Below, one piece after another: positions 1-9,960 of a DNA stretch of 64,000 bases. The position numbers were made by a program, and so were the translations under genes. Where the stretch lies: assembly GCF_000966265.1 (NCBI RefSeq), contig NZ_LANF01000011.1, positions 248,001 through 312,000 of the forward strand, read 5' to 3'. Source of the DNA: Palaeococcus ferrophilus DSM 13482 (GTDB taxonomy: Archaea; Methanobacteriota_B; Thermococci; Thermococcales; Thermococcaceae). The first letter of the stretch is position 1, and every line of letters starts with the position of its first letter. The notes below the pieces were generated by a model. It was not told the DNA's origin. It made no database searches and worked only from the letters and a program-made list of their open reading frames with translations.

Positions 1-102
1 CTGCCTGCTGGGAGTAGGCTCTCCCTCGTGCTCCACCTCGAAGTATATCTCGGTCCTGCCGAGCAGGGGGTTCTCCTTCTTCTCGATAATCCTAATTTCC
101 AT
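1..102 (-). CDS. rps24e: 30S ribosomal protein eS24, N-terminal part
   Basis: The first 34 codons of ribosomal protein eS24 of the small subunit, running off the left edge. The translation starts [19 protein letters not shown], which is the conserved N-terminus of archaeal S24e. The ATG at 102-100 has a GGTGG-type binding site just upstream (AGGTGGTTTACG on the coding strand). It overlaps the 3' end of the dephospho-CoA kinase gene by 11 bases, so it is the last gene visible of the rpo7-spt4-kinase operon. The C-terminal part lies outside the window. Confidence 0.93.
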   Translation of the reverse strand, partial: MEIRIIEKKENPLLGRTEIYFEVEHEGEPTPSRQ

Positions 103-637
103 CGTAAACCACCTCCATTCTCCTGAGCATTTTCGCGAACTTAAGCTTTGTTTCAGGGGTTACCTTTATAAGCACTATGCCCTCGCGGGGCTGCCCGTAG
201 ACCACGAGCGCTCCCTCGGGAGCGTAGACGACGGCGGGGATGGCGGCCAAATCCTCCTCACCGCACACCTTTATGTGAACCCGCCTCCCGCGCCCGATGA
301 GCTCAACGGCCTTTCTCATGGCCCTGAGGAGCGCGCCCGTTATCGTGGCGGGTGGATTGTTAACGGTAATTATTACCGCGTCCTCATCAACCTCTGGGGA
401 ATACCCCCTTCTCTCCGTCTTGTAGTCGTACAGGGCAAGGTGGGGCTTAATCCCGAGCTTTATAATGTTTTCCGTGACAACGTCCCCCACCGTTATGAGG
501 CAGGGTGATGATTCAAACGCCTCTCGCGATTCCAGATACGGCAGAGGGATCTCCCCTTTAACCAGCCTACCCAGGGGAGCTTTAAGCTCCTCTCGCATCT
601 CAACGGGAAGTTTAAAGTAAAACTCCTTCATGCTCAT
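92..637 (-). CDS. GTP-dependent dephospho-CoA kinase (DUF359 family)
   Basis: A 181-residue protein of the DUF359 family, established in Thermococcus as the GTP-dependent dephospho-CoA kinase that catalyses the last step of CoA synthesis (phosphorylation of the ribose 3'-OH). Family marks are the VGDVVTENI segment (about residue 50), the DYKTERR stretch (about 71) and the NNPPATIT segment (about 93). The start ATG overlaps the spt4 stop codon as ATGA, and the end overlaps eS24, so translation is coupled in the operon. A second in-frame ATG two codons later is an alternative start. It is cytosolic and unrelated to bacterial CoaE. Confidence 0.9.
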   Translation of the reverse strand: MSMKEFYFKLPVEMREELKAPLGRLVKGEIPLPYLESREAFESSPCLITVGDVVTENIIKLGIKPHLALYDYKTERRGYSPEVDEDAVIITVNNPPATITGALLRAMRKAVELIGRGRRVHIKVCGEEDLAAIPAVVYAPEGALVVYGQPREGIVLIKVTPETKLKFAKMLRRMEVVYDGN

Positions 638-819
638 CTGACCCTTATGGCGTACTTGCCCTCGTACTTAGCTTGCAGAGTCTGGGCTATCCTTGACTCC
701 TCGGGGTTCAGGATTATGACGAGGTCGAACCACTCGTCGCTGAGGTCCCTGCTGCCGCACTTGGGGCACTGCTCCTCGCGCGTGAGGTAGTGGCAGTGGC
801 GGCACGCTTTGAGGGCCAT
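634..819 (-). CDS. spt4: Transcription elongation factor Spt4
   Basis: A 61-residue zinc protein, Spt4 (formerly RNA polymerase subunit E''), which pairs with Spt5 to keep RNA polymerase processive. Four cysteines form the zinc ribbon: CRHC near residue 7 and CPKC near residue 19. The C-terminal part contains the conserved SRIAQTLQAKYEGKYA segment. The ATG at 819 overlaps the rpo7 stop as TGATG and has the site GGTGAGGCGTG before it, so it is preferred to the GTG one codon upstream. It lies directly behind rpo7, the usual archaeal order. Confidence 0.95.
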   Translation of the reverse strand: MALKACRHCHYLTREEQCPKCGSRDLSDEWFDLVIILNPEESRIAQTLQAKYEGKYAIRVR

Positions 820-1385
820 CACGCCTCACCTTCCTTCTCCTTCCTCTTCTGCTTCGCTATCCAATCGGGCTTTCCAAGGCCCGGCTGGCGCATCGTCAGG
901 CCAACCTTGTTCTCCCTCACTATCTTGCTCTTTACGCTGACTGCTATAATCCTCGCCCTGACCTCGTCGCCGAGCTGGAGTATCTGGTGGCTCTCCTTAC
1001 CCACGAACTGCTTGTTCTTCTCGTCGAAAACGACGTAGTCGTCCATGAGCTGGCTTATGTGGACCAGACCGTCGAGGGGCCCTATCCTTATGAAGGCACC
1101 GTACTGAGTTACGTCAACGACCTCTCCCTCGACGACCTCGTGGAGCTCGGGGCTCCAGACGAGGACATCAAAGACGGCCTCGTGGTACGTTGCCCCGTCC
1201 CCGGGGACGATTACGCCCTCGCTGAGCTCCCTGACATCGAGAACGCTGAGCACGACGCCCTCGTCCCTATCGTAGATGCCCTCGTAGGCCAGCTTAAGCT
1301 CCTCCCTGGCGGCCTCCTTCGGATCGAGGGTGAACTTCGAGGGCGGAATCCTCACGACGTCCTTAACAGTGATGAGTCTGTACAT
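819..1385 (-). CDS. rpo7: DNA-directed RNA polymerase subunit Rpo7 (E')
   Basis: A 188-residue homologue of eukaryotic Rpb7, one half of the Rpo4/Rpo7 stalk that binds nascent RNA and helps open the promoter. The N-terminal RNP-like domain (about 1-80) is followed by an S1/OB domain (about 82-160; the segment GEVVDVTQYGAFIRIGPLDG is the S1 signature). The ATG has a strong site, GGAGGTTAAGGC. The gene lies 35 bases behind the pyrophosphatase gene and overlaps spt4, so all appear co-transcribed. Confidence 0.95.
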   Translation of the reverse strand: MYRLITVKDVVRIPPSKFTLDPKEAAREELKLAYEGIYDRDEGVVLSVLDVRELSEGVIVPGDGATYHEAVFDVLVWSPELHEVVEGEVVDVTQYGAFIRIGPLDGLVHISQLMDDYVVFDEKNKQFVGKESHQILQLGDEVRARIIAVSVKSKIVRENKVGLTMRQPGLGKPDWIAKQKRKEKEGEA

Positions 1386-1420
1386 GCCTTAACCTCCGAA
1401 AGTTATGAAAAGGAAAGAGA

Positions 1421-1957
1421 TCACTCCTTCTTGCCAAACTTCTCCTTGTAGAGCTCGATGGCGCGAAGTATCTCCTTCTTGGCCTCTTCGGCGTTACCCC
1501 ATCCCTCAACGGTGGTGGTCTTGCCCTGGAGCTCCTTGTATCTCTGGAAGAAGTGGGCTATCTCGTCGAGGAAGGCCTTGGGGATGTCGTCAATGTCCTT
1601 CCAGTCCTTGAAGTACGGGTCTTCGGCCGGAACGGCTATGACCTTCCAGTCCTTGTCTCCGCTGTCTTCCATCTTCATTATCCCGAGGGGCCTCGCCTCG
1701 ATTATGGTGAGCGGGTAAACCGGCTCGCGCATGATGACCATGATGTCAAAGGGGTCTCCGTCGTCGTACCAGGTCTGCGGGATTATACCGTAGTCAACCG
1801 GGTAGAAGAACGGGCTGTAAAGGACCCTATCGAGCTTGAGAAGGCCCGTCTTCTTGTCAATCTCGTACTTGTTCCTGCTTCCCTTTGGAATCTCTATGAG
1901 TGCGTTAACAACCTCCGGGACTTCCGGTCCTGGCTCCAACTCGTGGAACGGGTTCAT
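1421..1957 (-). CDS. ppa: Inorganic pyrophosphatase
   Basis: A 178-residue family I soluble pyrophosphatase, hydrolysing diphosphate to two phosphates and so pulling biosynthetic reactions forward. The active-site signature is [10 protein letters not shown] (about residues 65-74), with the metal-binding aspartates, plus EDSGDKDWK (about 97) and the [10 protein letters not shown] segment (about 117). A TATA-like element lies at about 1990-2000 (AATATAAAG on the plus strand, read in reverse) and a binding site GAGGTGATATAA precedes the ATG. It is the probable first gene of the rpo7-spt4-kinase-eS24 operon. Confidence 0.95.
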   Translation of the reverse strand: MNPFHELEPGPEVPEVVNALIEIPKGSRNKYEIDKKTGLLKLDRVLYSPFFYPVDYGIIPQTWYDDGDPFDIMVIMREPVYPLTIIEARPLGIMKMEDSGDKDWKVIAVPAEDPYFKDWKDIDDIPKAFLDEIAHFFQRYKELQGKTTTVEGWGNAEEAKKEILRAIELYKEKFGKKE

Positions 1958-2041
1958 TTATATCACCTCACTGGCTTTTTAAAAACGGAGAATATAAAGT
2001 TAACCCACACCAAAGTTCAGGGGGGACTTTTTAAGCTTTGC

Positions 2042-2962
2042 TCATCCTCCCGGAAAGGCGCGGTAGAGGAAGTATGCGTAGAGGAGAAGGAGCACCACTC
2101 CCGTTTTTCTCCCGACCCTGTTGTTGAGCCGCAGGGAAACGGTTAGGAGGAGCATTACGAGCAGCGTAAGGGGCATTACGAAGGTTTTGTATGCGGCAGA
2201 AATGGGGATGGGCGCTATGAGGGCAGATACACCAAGAACCATGAGTATGTCCAGGATGTTGGCCCCTATAACGTTCCCAACGCTTATGTTCGGTATCTTC
2301 TTGAGGGTCGCCGTCAGGGAGTTGGCGAGCTCCGGGAGGGAGGTTCCTATGGCCACGAGGGTGAGCGCGATAACGGTCTCGGAAACCCCCAGGGTTCTGG
2401 CTATGATCACGGCGCTGTTGACGACGAGCTTGGCTCCTGCCACCACCACGAGGCCGCTGAGGAACATCACGACAGCTTCCCTCTTGGGGTTGCCCCCACT
2501 CTCCGGAACCTCCTCGAGTGTCATGTGCTTTTTGTAGAGGTAGTAGAGGAAACCGAGGTATATGGCTATGAGAACTCCCCCATCGAGCCTCGAAAGGGTT
2601 CCATCCATCATGAGAAGCCACGCGAGAAGTGTAACCGCGACCATGAAGGTGGAGTTTCTCCACGCGACCTCGTCAACGTTGAGGGGCATTATGAGGGAGC
2701 ACAGGCCAAGAATGAGGGCTATGTTGGCTATGGCGCTACCGACACCGTTTCCAAGGGCCATATCCGGCCTACCGCTGAAAGCGGCCGTGGCGGAGACCGT
2801 GACCTCCGGAAGGGTGGTGGCCACGCTCGCAAGAACTAGAGCTATGAGGAACTCGCTAACGCCGAAACCTTTAGCCACGCGCGAGGCCGACTCCACAAAG
2901 GTGTCGCTCCCCTTGATGAGAAGGGCAAGGCCGATTATGAACGTCAGTACTACCACGAGCAC
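2042..2962 (-). CDS. Sodium/calcium exchanger family protein (CaCA)
   Basis: A 306-residue membrane antiporter of the Ca2+/cation exchanger family with about ten transmembrane helices. The two alpha repeats are clear: ALVLASVATTLPEVTVSA (about 40-57, with GNGVGSAIANIALILGL at 73) and ALTLVAIGTSLPELANS (about 199-215, with GNVIGANILDILMVLG at 228). The conserved acidic residue in each TLPE/SLPE motif binds the cation. It probably exchanges Na+ or H+ for Ca2+. The start is uncertain: GTG at 2962 or GTG at 2956, both behind a GGGG-rich site. It stands alone between ppa and the NYN genes. Confidence 0.9.
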   Translation of the reverse strand: MLVVVLTFIIGLALLIKGSDTFVESASRVAKGFGVSEFLIALVLASVATTLPEVTVSATAAFSGRPDMALGNGVGSAIANIALILGLCSLIMPLNVDEVAWRNSTFMVAVTLLAWLLMMDGTLSRLDGGVLIAIYLGFLYYLYKKHMTLEEVPESGGNPKREAVVMFLSGLVVVAGAKLVVNSAVIIARTLGVSETVIALTLVAIGTSLPELANSLTATLKKIPNISVGNVIGANILDILMVLGVSALIAPIPISAAYKTFVMPLTLLVMLLLTVSLRLNNRVGRKTGVVLLLLYAYFLYRAFPGG

Positions 2963-3001
2963 CCCGATCCCCGGGATAAATAAGGGGGACGGTTTAAAAG
3001 G

Positions 3002-3508
3002 TTAACCTTCTTCCCCCTGGGGAATGCCTTCCATCTTTATGACGTAGTCAGCTGCATTTTGAAGGGCCACAGAAAAGCCGGGCTCGATGCCAACGACGAC
3101 CACTTCCTTCCCAACGCGCTTCGCCTCGTTTACTATGGGGAGGAAATCCGCGTCACGCGTGGCCAGGGCTATGACCTCCATGTCGGAGGTGTATATAAGC
3201 TCCATTGCCTCTATGGCAACCCTAACGTCTGTATCGCCCGCCACTATGATTGGTTCAAAGCCCTGGTTCACTATGGCCTCTATGAGGCCCTGCGGGGCAT
3301 ACTGGTTCAGAACAACCTTGGCGATCCTCAGTCTCCCCACCTTCTCTATAGCCGCCTTCACATCCTCGAGCTTGAGGCCGAACTCCTTGCGGAGGATGTT
3401 TGGACCGTCCACTATGAGGCCCACCTTCTTCTCGGGTATCCTTTCCTCCCTCTCCTCGCCTGTTCTCTCCTCTCCCCTACGGAATATCCTGAACAGGGTC
3501 TTTTTCAT
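3002..3508 (-). CDS. NYN (PIN-like) domain protein, LabA/TIGR00288 type
   Basis: A 168-residue protein with a NYN domain, a PIN-like nuclease fold. The acidic motifs are [12 protein letters not shown] (about 33), [13 protein letters not shown] (about 91) and [11 protein letters not shown] (about 116), which would supply the metal-binding aspartates; after a short charged N-terminal region the domain fills the protein. The family is thought to act on RNA, but no substrate is known here. Its ATG overlaps the stop of the upstream paralogue (ATGA), so the two are translationally coupled and may form a heteromer. Confidence 0.85.
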   Translation of the reverse strand: MKKTLFRIFRRGEERTGEEREERIPEKKVGLIVDGPNILRKEFGLKLEDVKAAIEKVGRLRIAKVVLNQYAPQGLIEAIVNQGFEPIIVAGDTDVRVAIEAMELIYTSDMEVIALATRDADFLPIVNEAKRVGKEVVVVGIEPGFSVALQNAADYVIKMEGIPQGEEG

Positions 3509-4017
3509 CCTCTACCCCCCTGCTGAGGCGTTAGGAGTATTACGTAGTCGGCGCTGTGCTTGAGGGCGGAGCTGAAGCCCGGCTCAACCCCTATCACCAC
3601 CGTTTCCTTTCCCTTCTCCTTGGCCTTCGTTATTAGGGGGAGGAACTCCGCGTTTCTGGTGGCGATGGCTATGACGTCTATGTGGGGGTTGTATATCTCC
3701 CTCATGGCCTCCACGACGAGTTTTACCCCCGTCTCGCCGGGAACTATGATCGGCTCAAAGCCCTGGTTGGCAACCGCCTCTATGAGGCCCTGCGGGGCAT
3801 ACTGGTTCAAAACAACCTTGGCCACCCTTATGTTGCCTATCTTCTCAAGCGCCTCCACTATGTCCTCCAGCTTCACGCCGAACTCCTTGCGTAGAATGTT
3901 TGGGCCGTCTATCAGGAGCGCAATCTTCTTACCGCGGCTCATACGCCGCTTAATCGTCGCAATGCTCTTAACTCCCTCTTTGGTTATCGCCATAATCCTT
4001 TCCCAGTTGCTGGGCAT
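3505..4017 (-). CDS. NYN (PIN-like) domain protein, paralogue of the next gene
   Basis: About 170 residues, close paralogue of the downstream gene; both share [13 protein letters not shown] and QGFEPIIV. It has [13 protein letters not shown], but the later acidic positions differ: [13 protein letters not shown] replaces [13 protein letters not shown], and [11 protein letters not shown] replaces [11 protein letters not shown]. Several candidate metal-binding aspartates are thus lost or conservatively replaced, so this copy may be inactive or regulatory. The start is taken at ATG 4017, six bases after GGCGGTG; ATG 4023 is possible. A TATA-like run, TTTTTATATTTT, lies about 40 bases upstream. 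Confidence 0.82.
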   Translation of the reverse strand: MPSNWERIMAITKEGVKSIATIKRRMSRGKKIALLIDGPNILRKEFGVKLEDIVEALEKIGNIRVAKVVLNQYAPQGLIEAVANQGFEPIIVPGETGVKLVVEAMREIYNPHIDVIAIATRNAEFLPLITKAKEKGKETVVIGVEPGFSSALKHSADYVILLTPQQGGRG

Positions 4018-4069
4018 CGGCATCACCGCCGTTATCTCATAGAATTCTGAGTGAAAATATAAAAAGCTT

Positions 4070-6667
4070 TCAGTTCGCAGGGGTTTTTCCACCTATCATG
4101 GCCATTATCTTCCTGTGAAGGCGTTTTATCATCTCCCTCCTGTCCTCCATGAGGACAACGTCGCTCGAACCTATCGCCTCGAGGTTGAAGGAGAAGGGGC
4201 TCGGCAGCTCGTTCCTCTCGAAGACGACCTTGATCTTCCCGTTCCTCACCCAGCCCAGGAAGAGTTCGGCCTTTTCAACGTCCATCTTGTCCTCAATTAT
4301 CTCGCGGTAAACTTCCCTGAGGAGCGGAAAGTCAGGGTAGTGCTCCTTGAGGACCCGGAGCAGAGTCACCGCCATTACCTGCTGCCTTCCAAGGCGCTTG
4401 CTCCTGCCGACGTACCTCCTAAGTATGAGCAGACCGCGGTTGGCGACGTGTCTGAAGCGCCTCTTAAGCAGTTCGGTGTTGTCCAGGGCCCTAATGAGAA
4501 GCGCTCGGAAGTCTTCTATCTCGAAGAGATCCCCAATCTCGGCCTCGCTCAGCCTCGCCTCCTTCGGAACCCTTAAGAGGAAGCCGTTGTCGTTTATGGC
4601 GACACCGACATTTACCCCTTTCCAGCGGCCAACGGCGTAGGCGAATGCCCTGCTGAGGGCGTCGTTGGCTCTCCTTCCGATCAGCGTGTGGAAGAAGTAC
4701 TCGTAGGCATTCTCCTTCTCGACCTCCTCCACCAGAAGGGTCCCGTCGTCTGGAACCGTCGAATACCTCGCCTGCTCTCGGAAGTAAGCTATTATCGCCT
4801 TTGCTGCCCTCTCGTCTATTCCGTACTTTCTCATCACTCTCCTAACGGCATCCCTTCTGTTGAGAATGCCCTTCACCTCTCTCCTGAAACTCTGTATGTC
4901 GAGGGCCAAATCAAAGCTCAGGGGCAGCATCTCGGAGAACCATGCCGGAATGGTGGGCTTCGCTCCCTCTCTCGGAATTACATAAATCCTGTTGCCCCTG
5001 CTCTTCATGAACTCGTAGGTTCTGCCGGCGAGGACAAAGACGTCACCGGGCATGAGCCTCTCGGCGAACTCCTCCTCAACGGTTCCTATAAGGTTCTTGT
5101 CCATGGTATAGACTCTTATCTTCGCCTCGTCTGGGATAGTGCCAACGTTCATGTAGTAGATTACCCTCGTCATCCTGCCCCTTTTGCCAAACCTGCCGTC
5201 CTCAAGCCATATCTTGGCGTAGACTTTTCTGTCCTCAAGACCTTCGTAGCCGCCGGAGAGGTACTTCAGGACGCTCATGAAGTCTTCGAAGGGAAGCTCG
5301 TGGAATGGGTATGCCCTTCTAACCAGGCGGTAGGCCTCCTCGACCTCCCAGACCCTGTTGATGGCCATTCCAAGGATGTGCTGAACGAGGACATCTAAAG
5401 GGTTCTTCGGGATTTTAACCCTATCTAGCCTCCTGTTTCTTGCGTTGTGCGCTAAAACCGTAACCTCAACGAGGTCGTCCCTGTCGAGGGCTATGATGAC
5501 GCCCTTGCTCACATCGTGGAGCCTGTGACCGGCCCTACCTATGCGCTGAAGGGCCCGGTTAACGCTCTTCGGCGATCCGATGAGAATCACAAGATCAATT
5601 GTACCGATGTCAATTCCAAGTTCAAGGGATGTTGAGCTGACAACACAAAGAAGTTCTCCCCTCTTCAGCTTCTCCTCGACATCTAAACGGACCTCTCTCG
5701 ACAAGGAAGAGTGGTGGGCCTCTATCAGGCCCTCAAACTCTGGAAAACGCTTCTTAAGGTTGAAGGCCACCCTTTCGGCACCGCTTCTCGTGTTGGTGAA
5801 GATGAGCGTCGTCCGGTGCCCCCTTATCAGCTCCGCAAGGCGGTTGTAGAGAGCATTACTCAGAGTTCCGGCGTCAGTGTAGATTAAATCCTCCACAACG
5901 CTCTCGACCCTTATCTCCGTCTCCTTCGCGAAGGAGACATCAACTATGAGGCCAGGCCTTGGGGTTCCGTCGTCTTTGAAGCCGAAGACGAACTTGGCAA
6001 CCTCTTCAAGCGGATGAATGGTAGCGCTCAGGCCGATCCTGACGAACTCGTTCTCGGCCATCTCCTGGAGCCTTTCTATGCTCAGCGCGAGGTGGGAACC
6101 GCGCTTGTTTTCCGCCAGCGCGTGAACCTCGTCAATGATAACGTACTTCACAGTCTTCAGCCTCTCGCTGAATTTGGGGGCGTTTAAGGCAATGGCAAGG
6201 CTCTCCGGAGTGGTTATGAGTATGTGAGGCGGCTTCTTCACCATCTTGCTCTTCTGGTAGCTTGAGGTGTCGCTCGTCCTTATCCCGACTCTTATCTCTG
6301 GCAGATCGTAGCCGAGCTCCTTGGCAACCTCCTTTATCTCAGCCAGCGGGCCCTCGAGGTTCCTCTTGATGTCGTTGTTCAAGGCTCTAAGCGGTGAGAC
6401 GTAGAGAACGTAGATTTTATCCTCAAGCTTTCCCTCCTTTCCGAAGAGAATCAGCTCGTTTATGGCGGAGAGAAAAGCCGAGAGAGTCTTTCCGGAGCCG
6501 GTAGGAGAGGAGATGAGGACGTTCTCGCCCCTGTGGATTTCGAGAACGGCGTAGCGCTGGGGCGGGGTGAAGGTTCCAAACTTCCGCTTAAACCACTCCC
6601 TAACAGGATCGCTCAAAATGGAGAATATTTCCTCATCGCTGTACTCCCTCTCGGCCTGCCGTATCAT
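4070..6667 (-). CDS. Lhr-type ATP-dependent helicase
   Basis: An 865-residue superfamily 2 helicase of the Lhr (large helicase-related) type. Motif I is SSPTGSGKT (about residues 53-61), motif II is DEVH (about 180), motif III SATIHP (about 215), and motif [11 protein letters not shown] (about 375). A winged-helix region and the Lhr-specific C-terminal domain follow to the end. Lhr enzymes translocate 3' to 5' on single-stranded DNA and unwind RNA:DNA hybrids. A site GAGGGTTCAAC precedes the ATG. It lies just behind the metallophosphoesterase gene (46-base gap), a pairing also known from Lhr loci elsewhere. Confidence 0.92.
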   Translation of the reverse strand: MIRQAEREYSDEEIFSILSDPVREWFKRKFGTFTPPQRYAVLEIHRGENVLISSPTGSGKTLSAFLSAINELILFGKEGKLEDKIYVLYVSPLRALNNDIKRNLEGPLAEIKEVAKELGYDLPEIRVGIRTSDTSSYQKSKMVKKPPHILITTPESLAIALNAPKFSERLKTVKYVIIDEVHALAENKRGSHLALSIERLQEMAENEFVRIGLSATIHPLEEVAKFVFGFKDDGTPRPGLIVDVSFAKETEIRVESVVEDLIYTDAGTLSNALYNRLAELIRGHRTTLIFTNTRSGAERVAFNLKKRFPEFEGLIEAHHSSLSREVRLDVEEKLKRGELLCVVSSTSLELGIDIGTIDLVILIGSPKSVNRALQRIGRAGHRLHDVSKGVIIALDRDDLVEVTVLAHNARNRRLDRVKIPKNPLDVLVQHILGMAINRVWEVEEAYRLVRRAYPFHELPFEDFMSVLKYLSGGYEGLEDRKVYAKIWLEDGRFGKRGRMTRVIYYMNVGTIPDEAKIRVYTMDKNLIGTVEEEFAERLMPGDVFVLAGRTYEFMKSRGNRIYVIPREGAKPTIPAWFSEMLPLSFDLALDIQSFRREVKGILNRRDAVRRVMRKYGIDERAAKAIIAYFREQARYSTVPDDGTLLVEEVEKENAYEYFFHTLIGRRANDALSRAFAYAVGRWKGVNVGVAINDNGFLLRVPKEARLSEAEIGDLFEIEDFRALLIRALDNTELLKRRFRHVANRGLLILRRYVGRSKRLGRQQVMAVTLLRVLKEHYPDFPLLREVYREIIEDKMDVEKAELFLGWVRNGKIKVVFERNELPSPFSFNLEAIGSSDVVLMEDRREMIKRLHRKIMAMIGGKTPAN

Positions 6668-6713
6668 AGTTGAACCCTCTTAAGTCGAATTAAAAACTTT
6701 TTGGTTTTGGAAT

Positions 6714-7403
6714 TCAAACCGAACTCACGCGCCGTAGTGCATCCAGTAGTGACCCGAGTTCCCCAAAGTCTAGAATTTCCCCCTCCAATGGAACCAACAC
6801 CCTGAGCTTCGAAGTATCGAACTTTCGGAGGAAGGGAGACACTATCTCCCTCGTCACGTCGTTCCCGTAGGCCCAGGGGCTGAAAGCTGGAAGGACTATA
6901 AGCTCCTCCCCCGCCAGAAAGGCCGGAACCTTTATCGTTGCCCCAACCTCATCCCTAAGCCTTATCGCGGGGTGTTCATGCCCTATTATGAAGCGCTCCC
7001 CCTCCTCAAGCTTATGCCCGTGCACGAGTTTCCATCCTCCCATTTCAAGGGAGTCAACGACCTCGACGCCGAGCCCCCTTATCCACGAAACGCCAACGTC
7101 GTGGTTCCCCCTAACGAGGATTATCTCATCCACAAGCCCGCTAATCCCCTCAAAGAATGCCCTGAGCTCCCTCATCTCCCTCCTGAAGGGCACGAAGGAG
7201 TGCTTGAGGTCGCCGTCTATGATGAGCCTCTTCGGCTTCTCCCTCCCAAGGAGGCCCTGGAGGGAAGAGATTAACTCATCCAGGAGTCTGGGGACGTAGT
7301 GGCCCTCCCGCACCATGGACTCCTCGAAACCGACGTGGAGGTCGGCTATCACGAGAGTATCCCCGAGCAGGAGGGCCTTCTCGGGGAGGAAGCTAACCTT
7401 CAT
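6714..7403 (-). CDS. Metallophosphoesterase (MJ0037-like)
   Basis: A 229-residue calcineurin-like phosphoesterase. The five metal-binding blocks are present in order: IADLHVGF (about 20), DGDLKHS (about 64), RGNHD (about 98), HGHKLEEGE (about 129) and GHEHP (about 141). Relatives sit next to Lhr-like helicases and nucleic-acid ligases and are presumed DNA or RNA phosphodiesterases. A TATA-like stretch, GTTTTTTAAC, ends about 25 bases before the ATG and no GGTG site is seen, so the mRNA may be leaderless. The order acetyltransferase, phosphoesterase, helicase suggests nucleic-acid processing. A second paralogue is at 57788-58423. Confidence 0.85.
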   Translation of the reverse strand: MKVSFLPEKALLLGDTLVIADLHVGFEESMVREGHYVPRLLDELISSLQGLLGREKPKRLIIDGDLKHSFVPFRREMRELRAFFEGISGLVDEIILVRGNHDVGVSWIRGLGVEVVDSLEMGGWKLVHGHKLEEGERFIIGHEHPAIRLRDEVGATIKVPAFLAGEELIVLPAFSPWAYGNDVTREIVSPFLRKFDTSKLRVLVPLEGEILDFGELGSLLDALRRVSSV

Positions 7404-7435
7404 GAGGGGAGAATGGGGAAGGGAGTTAAAAAACG

Positions 7436-9913
7436 TTACCTGTCCCCCTTCTTACTTTTCTCCCCTGACTTTTTGCCGAGGATGTGGCGGTAGTAGTACC
7501 AGAGGCCGCGCGTTATGTCCCTCAGCTCCACCATGGTGAAGGTCGTGGAGCGCTTGATGTAATCGGCGCTCTCCTCCCAAGTGTGGTTCTGGAGGACGCG
7601 GTGGATGAGTAGCTTCACCTGCCTCTCGTCGAGATAGGGCCTCATCCAGCCGTCGAGGAAGTACATCTTAACCACCTGCTTCACGGCATCCAGGACGGTG
7701 TCGTAGGTGAGAACCTTCCCAGTGAAGAGGTCGAGGCGCTTCTTTTGGACCTCCGTCAGGTAAACCGGATAGTCAACGGCCTCCTCGAAGGGGCTCTCGA
7801 AGAGCCAGCGCGCTATCTCGGGCTCGAGGTCGCGGTGGGTGTCGCCCAGCCACTCGAGAAGTCTTATCCTGAACTCGAAGTTCGCCCTCTTGACTATTTC
7901 CTTCGCCCTCTCGCTGAGGGGCTTTATCACTATCGCAGTGTACTCCCCGCTCACGGGGTTCCTGCTCGGGCTTAGGTGCACCACGGCGAAGCCGTTCCTC
8001 ACCCAGAACCTTATCAGCTCCTCGCTCGCCCCGAAGCCGGAGCCAATCCAGTCGAGGCCCTTTTCCCTCGCCTCCTTCTCAAGGAGCTCAAGGGCCTTGC
8101 TTCCAAGACCGCGGTCCATCGCATCGGGGTGGGTCGCTATCCTAACGACGCGGTAGCCCTTGAGCCGGGCGAAGTCCTTCGCGTAGTGGTGCTTGACCAT
8201 CATGTCGGGGATTATGTTGCCCCTTGGCTTGTAGCCCGAGGCCATCTTCTCGACGACCCTCTTGGGTATGCCTCCCTCCTTGGCTATCTGGAGGGCGGTC
8301 ACTATCTTGCCGTTCTCGAGGCGGAGAACCCTCGCCTCGTGGTGGGGTGCATCCGCCAAAAGGGCCACGTCACTAGGCCGGTTCTTGTAGTGGGCCAGAA
8401 CGTAGATTCCCACGAAGTTCCTGAGGTCGCCCTCACCGCCTCCCTCGAACCACTCGTCGAGGTCGGGCTCCTCGAAGAACACTGCCTTGCGCTTTATGAG
8501 CTCGTAGTCTTCCTCCGTCAGCTCAGCTGGTTCAGCATCGAGGAGGAGAACGTCGAACAGCCACCTCTCTATCGGATCGCCGTCGGCGTAGCGGATCGGC
8601 GTTGAGAGGTGAACCTCCCTAAATTCTCTCTTTTCCCTCGCCCTTTTGAGGAACTTGACGGAGAAACCCCTTCCCGCTCCCTCGTAACCGTGAACCGTGG
8701 AGGAGTATATCACGCGCTCCTTACCGATGTAGCGGTGGAGAACCGGCACGTGTATTCCGGCAGCCTCGTCGAGCACGTAAACGTCGGCCTTCTTCCTGTG
8801 GCCCTCCGTGGGCGGGTAGTACCTCAAACCTATCCCCTTGGCGTAGAGCTCCTTTATGAGGCCCCCTTCCTCAATGACCTTAACCTTATATCCAAGTCTC
8901 TCGAGGGCTTTTTTAGCGAACCTGAAGAGGCTCTGAACGTTCTCAAGCTCGGGGGCGGTTATGACAGCCCTGAACTTCTTCTTTCCAAGGGCGCTCGCGA
9001 GGCCTATTACACCAATCCCCACGGAAACGCTCTTACCCCTTCCTCGATCCGCGGTCAGGACGACCATTCCCCCGTCTTTTATTCCCTCCATGTTCCTTAG
9101 AACTTCCACCTGCCCCCTCGTAAGCGCCATCTCGTAGAGCTCCCTCGGGAAGAGACCTTCCTCCGGAACCCCTATGGCCTCCCTCTCGGGGAGCCTCGCC
9201 TGGCCCTTGTACTTGCCCGGCTTTCTGGTTGCCTTCCCCCTGTCCGCGTCCACGATGTATATCCCCCTGTGCTCCTCGAACTTGCGGATCAGCCTCCTGT
9301 TGAAGCGCTTCCTGACGTCGTCTATCGTGTAGGGGGGCGTAACGAGGCTCTTGTGGAAGCCCGTCCACATGTCCTTCCACTTCTCGAATGGGTGGGTGAG
9401 AACGAAGATCAGGCCGCCCCCGCGGACGGTTTCTATGATCCTCCCGAGGTCGTTTGGGGAGAAGTCGTAGCTGAGGTCGAGCACGAGCAGGTCGAAGGTT
9501 CTTCCCAGGATGTCGCGCGTGTACTTGAAGGGAACCGCCGTGACGTTAACCTTCTCCCCGGCGAGCAGGTCGAAGTGCTTCCTGAATTCCTCGTAGCGCT
9601 TCCTCCCGAAGGTGTCCTCCCCGAGGGCATCTGTGGCGTAGAGAACCTCCACCGTGTCTTCGCTCTCGTCCCTTAGCTTTCTCTCCGCGAGCTCCGGGAG
9701 GAGAGATGCCATCACGCCGGCGGCGGCGCCGCCGAGTATTCCGGCGAGCTTCGCCTTGTTCATACCCTCCCCCTGGAGGACTATCATCCTCCTCTGAAAC
9801 CTCTCAATCGCCTGCGAAAGCGCGCTTTCGGTGAGCTTTAACAGTGAATCCTTAACCTTCTCGCCCTTTGCGTACTCTCTCACTTCCTTATCAAAGCGGA
9901 CCTTGACGGTCAC
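7436..9913 (-). CDS. tmcA: RNA cytidine acetyltransferase, TmcA/Nat10 type
   Basis: An ATP-dependent RNA cytidine N4-acetyltransferase of about 825 residues. The Thermococcus homologue (TkNat10) makes ac4C at many sites in rRNA and tRNA and is needed at high temperature. Domains in order: an N-terminal TmcA domain (DUF1726), a RecD-like helicase domain with Walker A TADRGRGKS (about 287-295) and DEAAG, a GNAT acetyltransferase domain (about 580-650; RGLGSKALELLE binds acetyl-CoA), and a C-terminal tRNA-binding region. The start is a GTG at 9913, chosen because GGAGGTGAGGGCT stands right before it; an upstream ATG at 9970 would overlap the neighbour. Confidence 0.92.
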   Translation of the reverse strand: MTVKVRFDKEVREYAKGEKVKDSLLKLTESALSQAIERFQRRMIVLQGEGMNKAKLAGILGGAAAGVMASLLPELAERKLRDESEDTVEVLYATDALGEDTFGRKRYEEFRKHFDLLAGEKVNVTAVPFKYTRDILGRTFDLLVLDLSYDFSPNDLGRIIETVRGGGLIFVLTHPFEKWKDMWTGFHKSLVTPPYTIDDVRKRFNRRLIRKFEEHRGIYIVDADRGKATRKPGKYKGQARLPEREAIGVPEEGLFPRELYEMALTRGQVEVLRNMEGIKDGGMVVLTADRGRGKSVSVGIGVIGLASALGKKKFRAVITAPELENVQSLFRFAKKALERLGYKVKVIEEGGLIKELYAKGIGLRYYPPTEGHRKKADVYVLDEAAGIHVPVLHRYIGKERVIYSSTVHGYEGAGRGFSVKFLKRAREKREFREVHLSTPIRYADGDPIERWLFDVLLLDAEPAELTEEDYELIKRKAVFFEEPDLDEWFEGGGEGDLRNFVGIYVLAHYKNRPSDVALLADAPHHEARVLRLENGKIVTALQIAKEGGIPKRVVEKMASGYKPRGNIIPDMMVKHHYAKDFARLKGYRVVRIATHPDAMDRGLGSKALELLEKEAREKGLDWIGSGFGASEELIRFWVRNGFAVVHLSPSRNPVSGEYTAIVIKPLSERAKEIVKRANFEFRIRLLEWLGDTHRDLEPEIARWLFESPFEEAVDYPVYLTEVQKKRLDLFTGKVLTYDTVLDAVKQVVKMYFLDGWMRPYLDERQVKLLIHRVLQNHTWEESADYIKRSTTFTMVELRDITRGLWYYYRHILGKKSGEKSKKGDR

Positions 9914-9960
9914 AGCCCTCACCTCCGGAATAAAGAGGGAGGGGGTGTTTAAAAAGGTAG

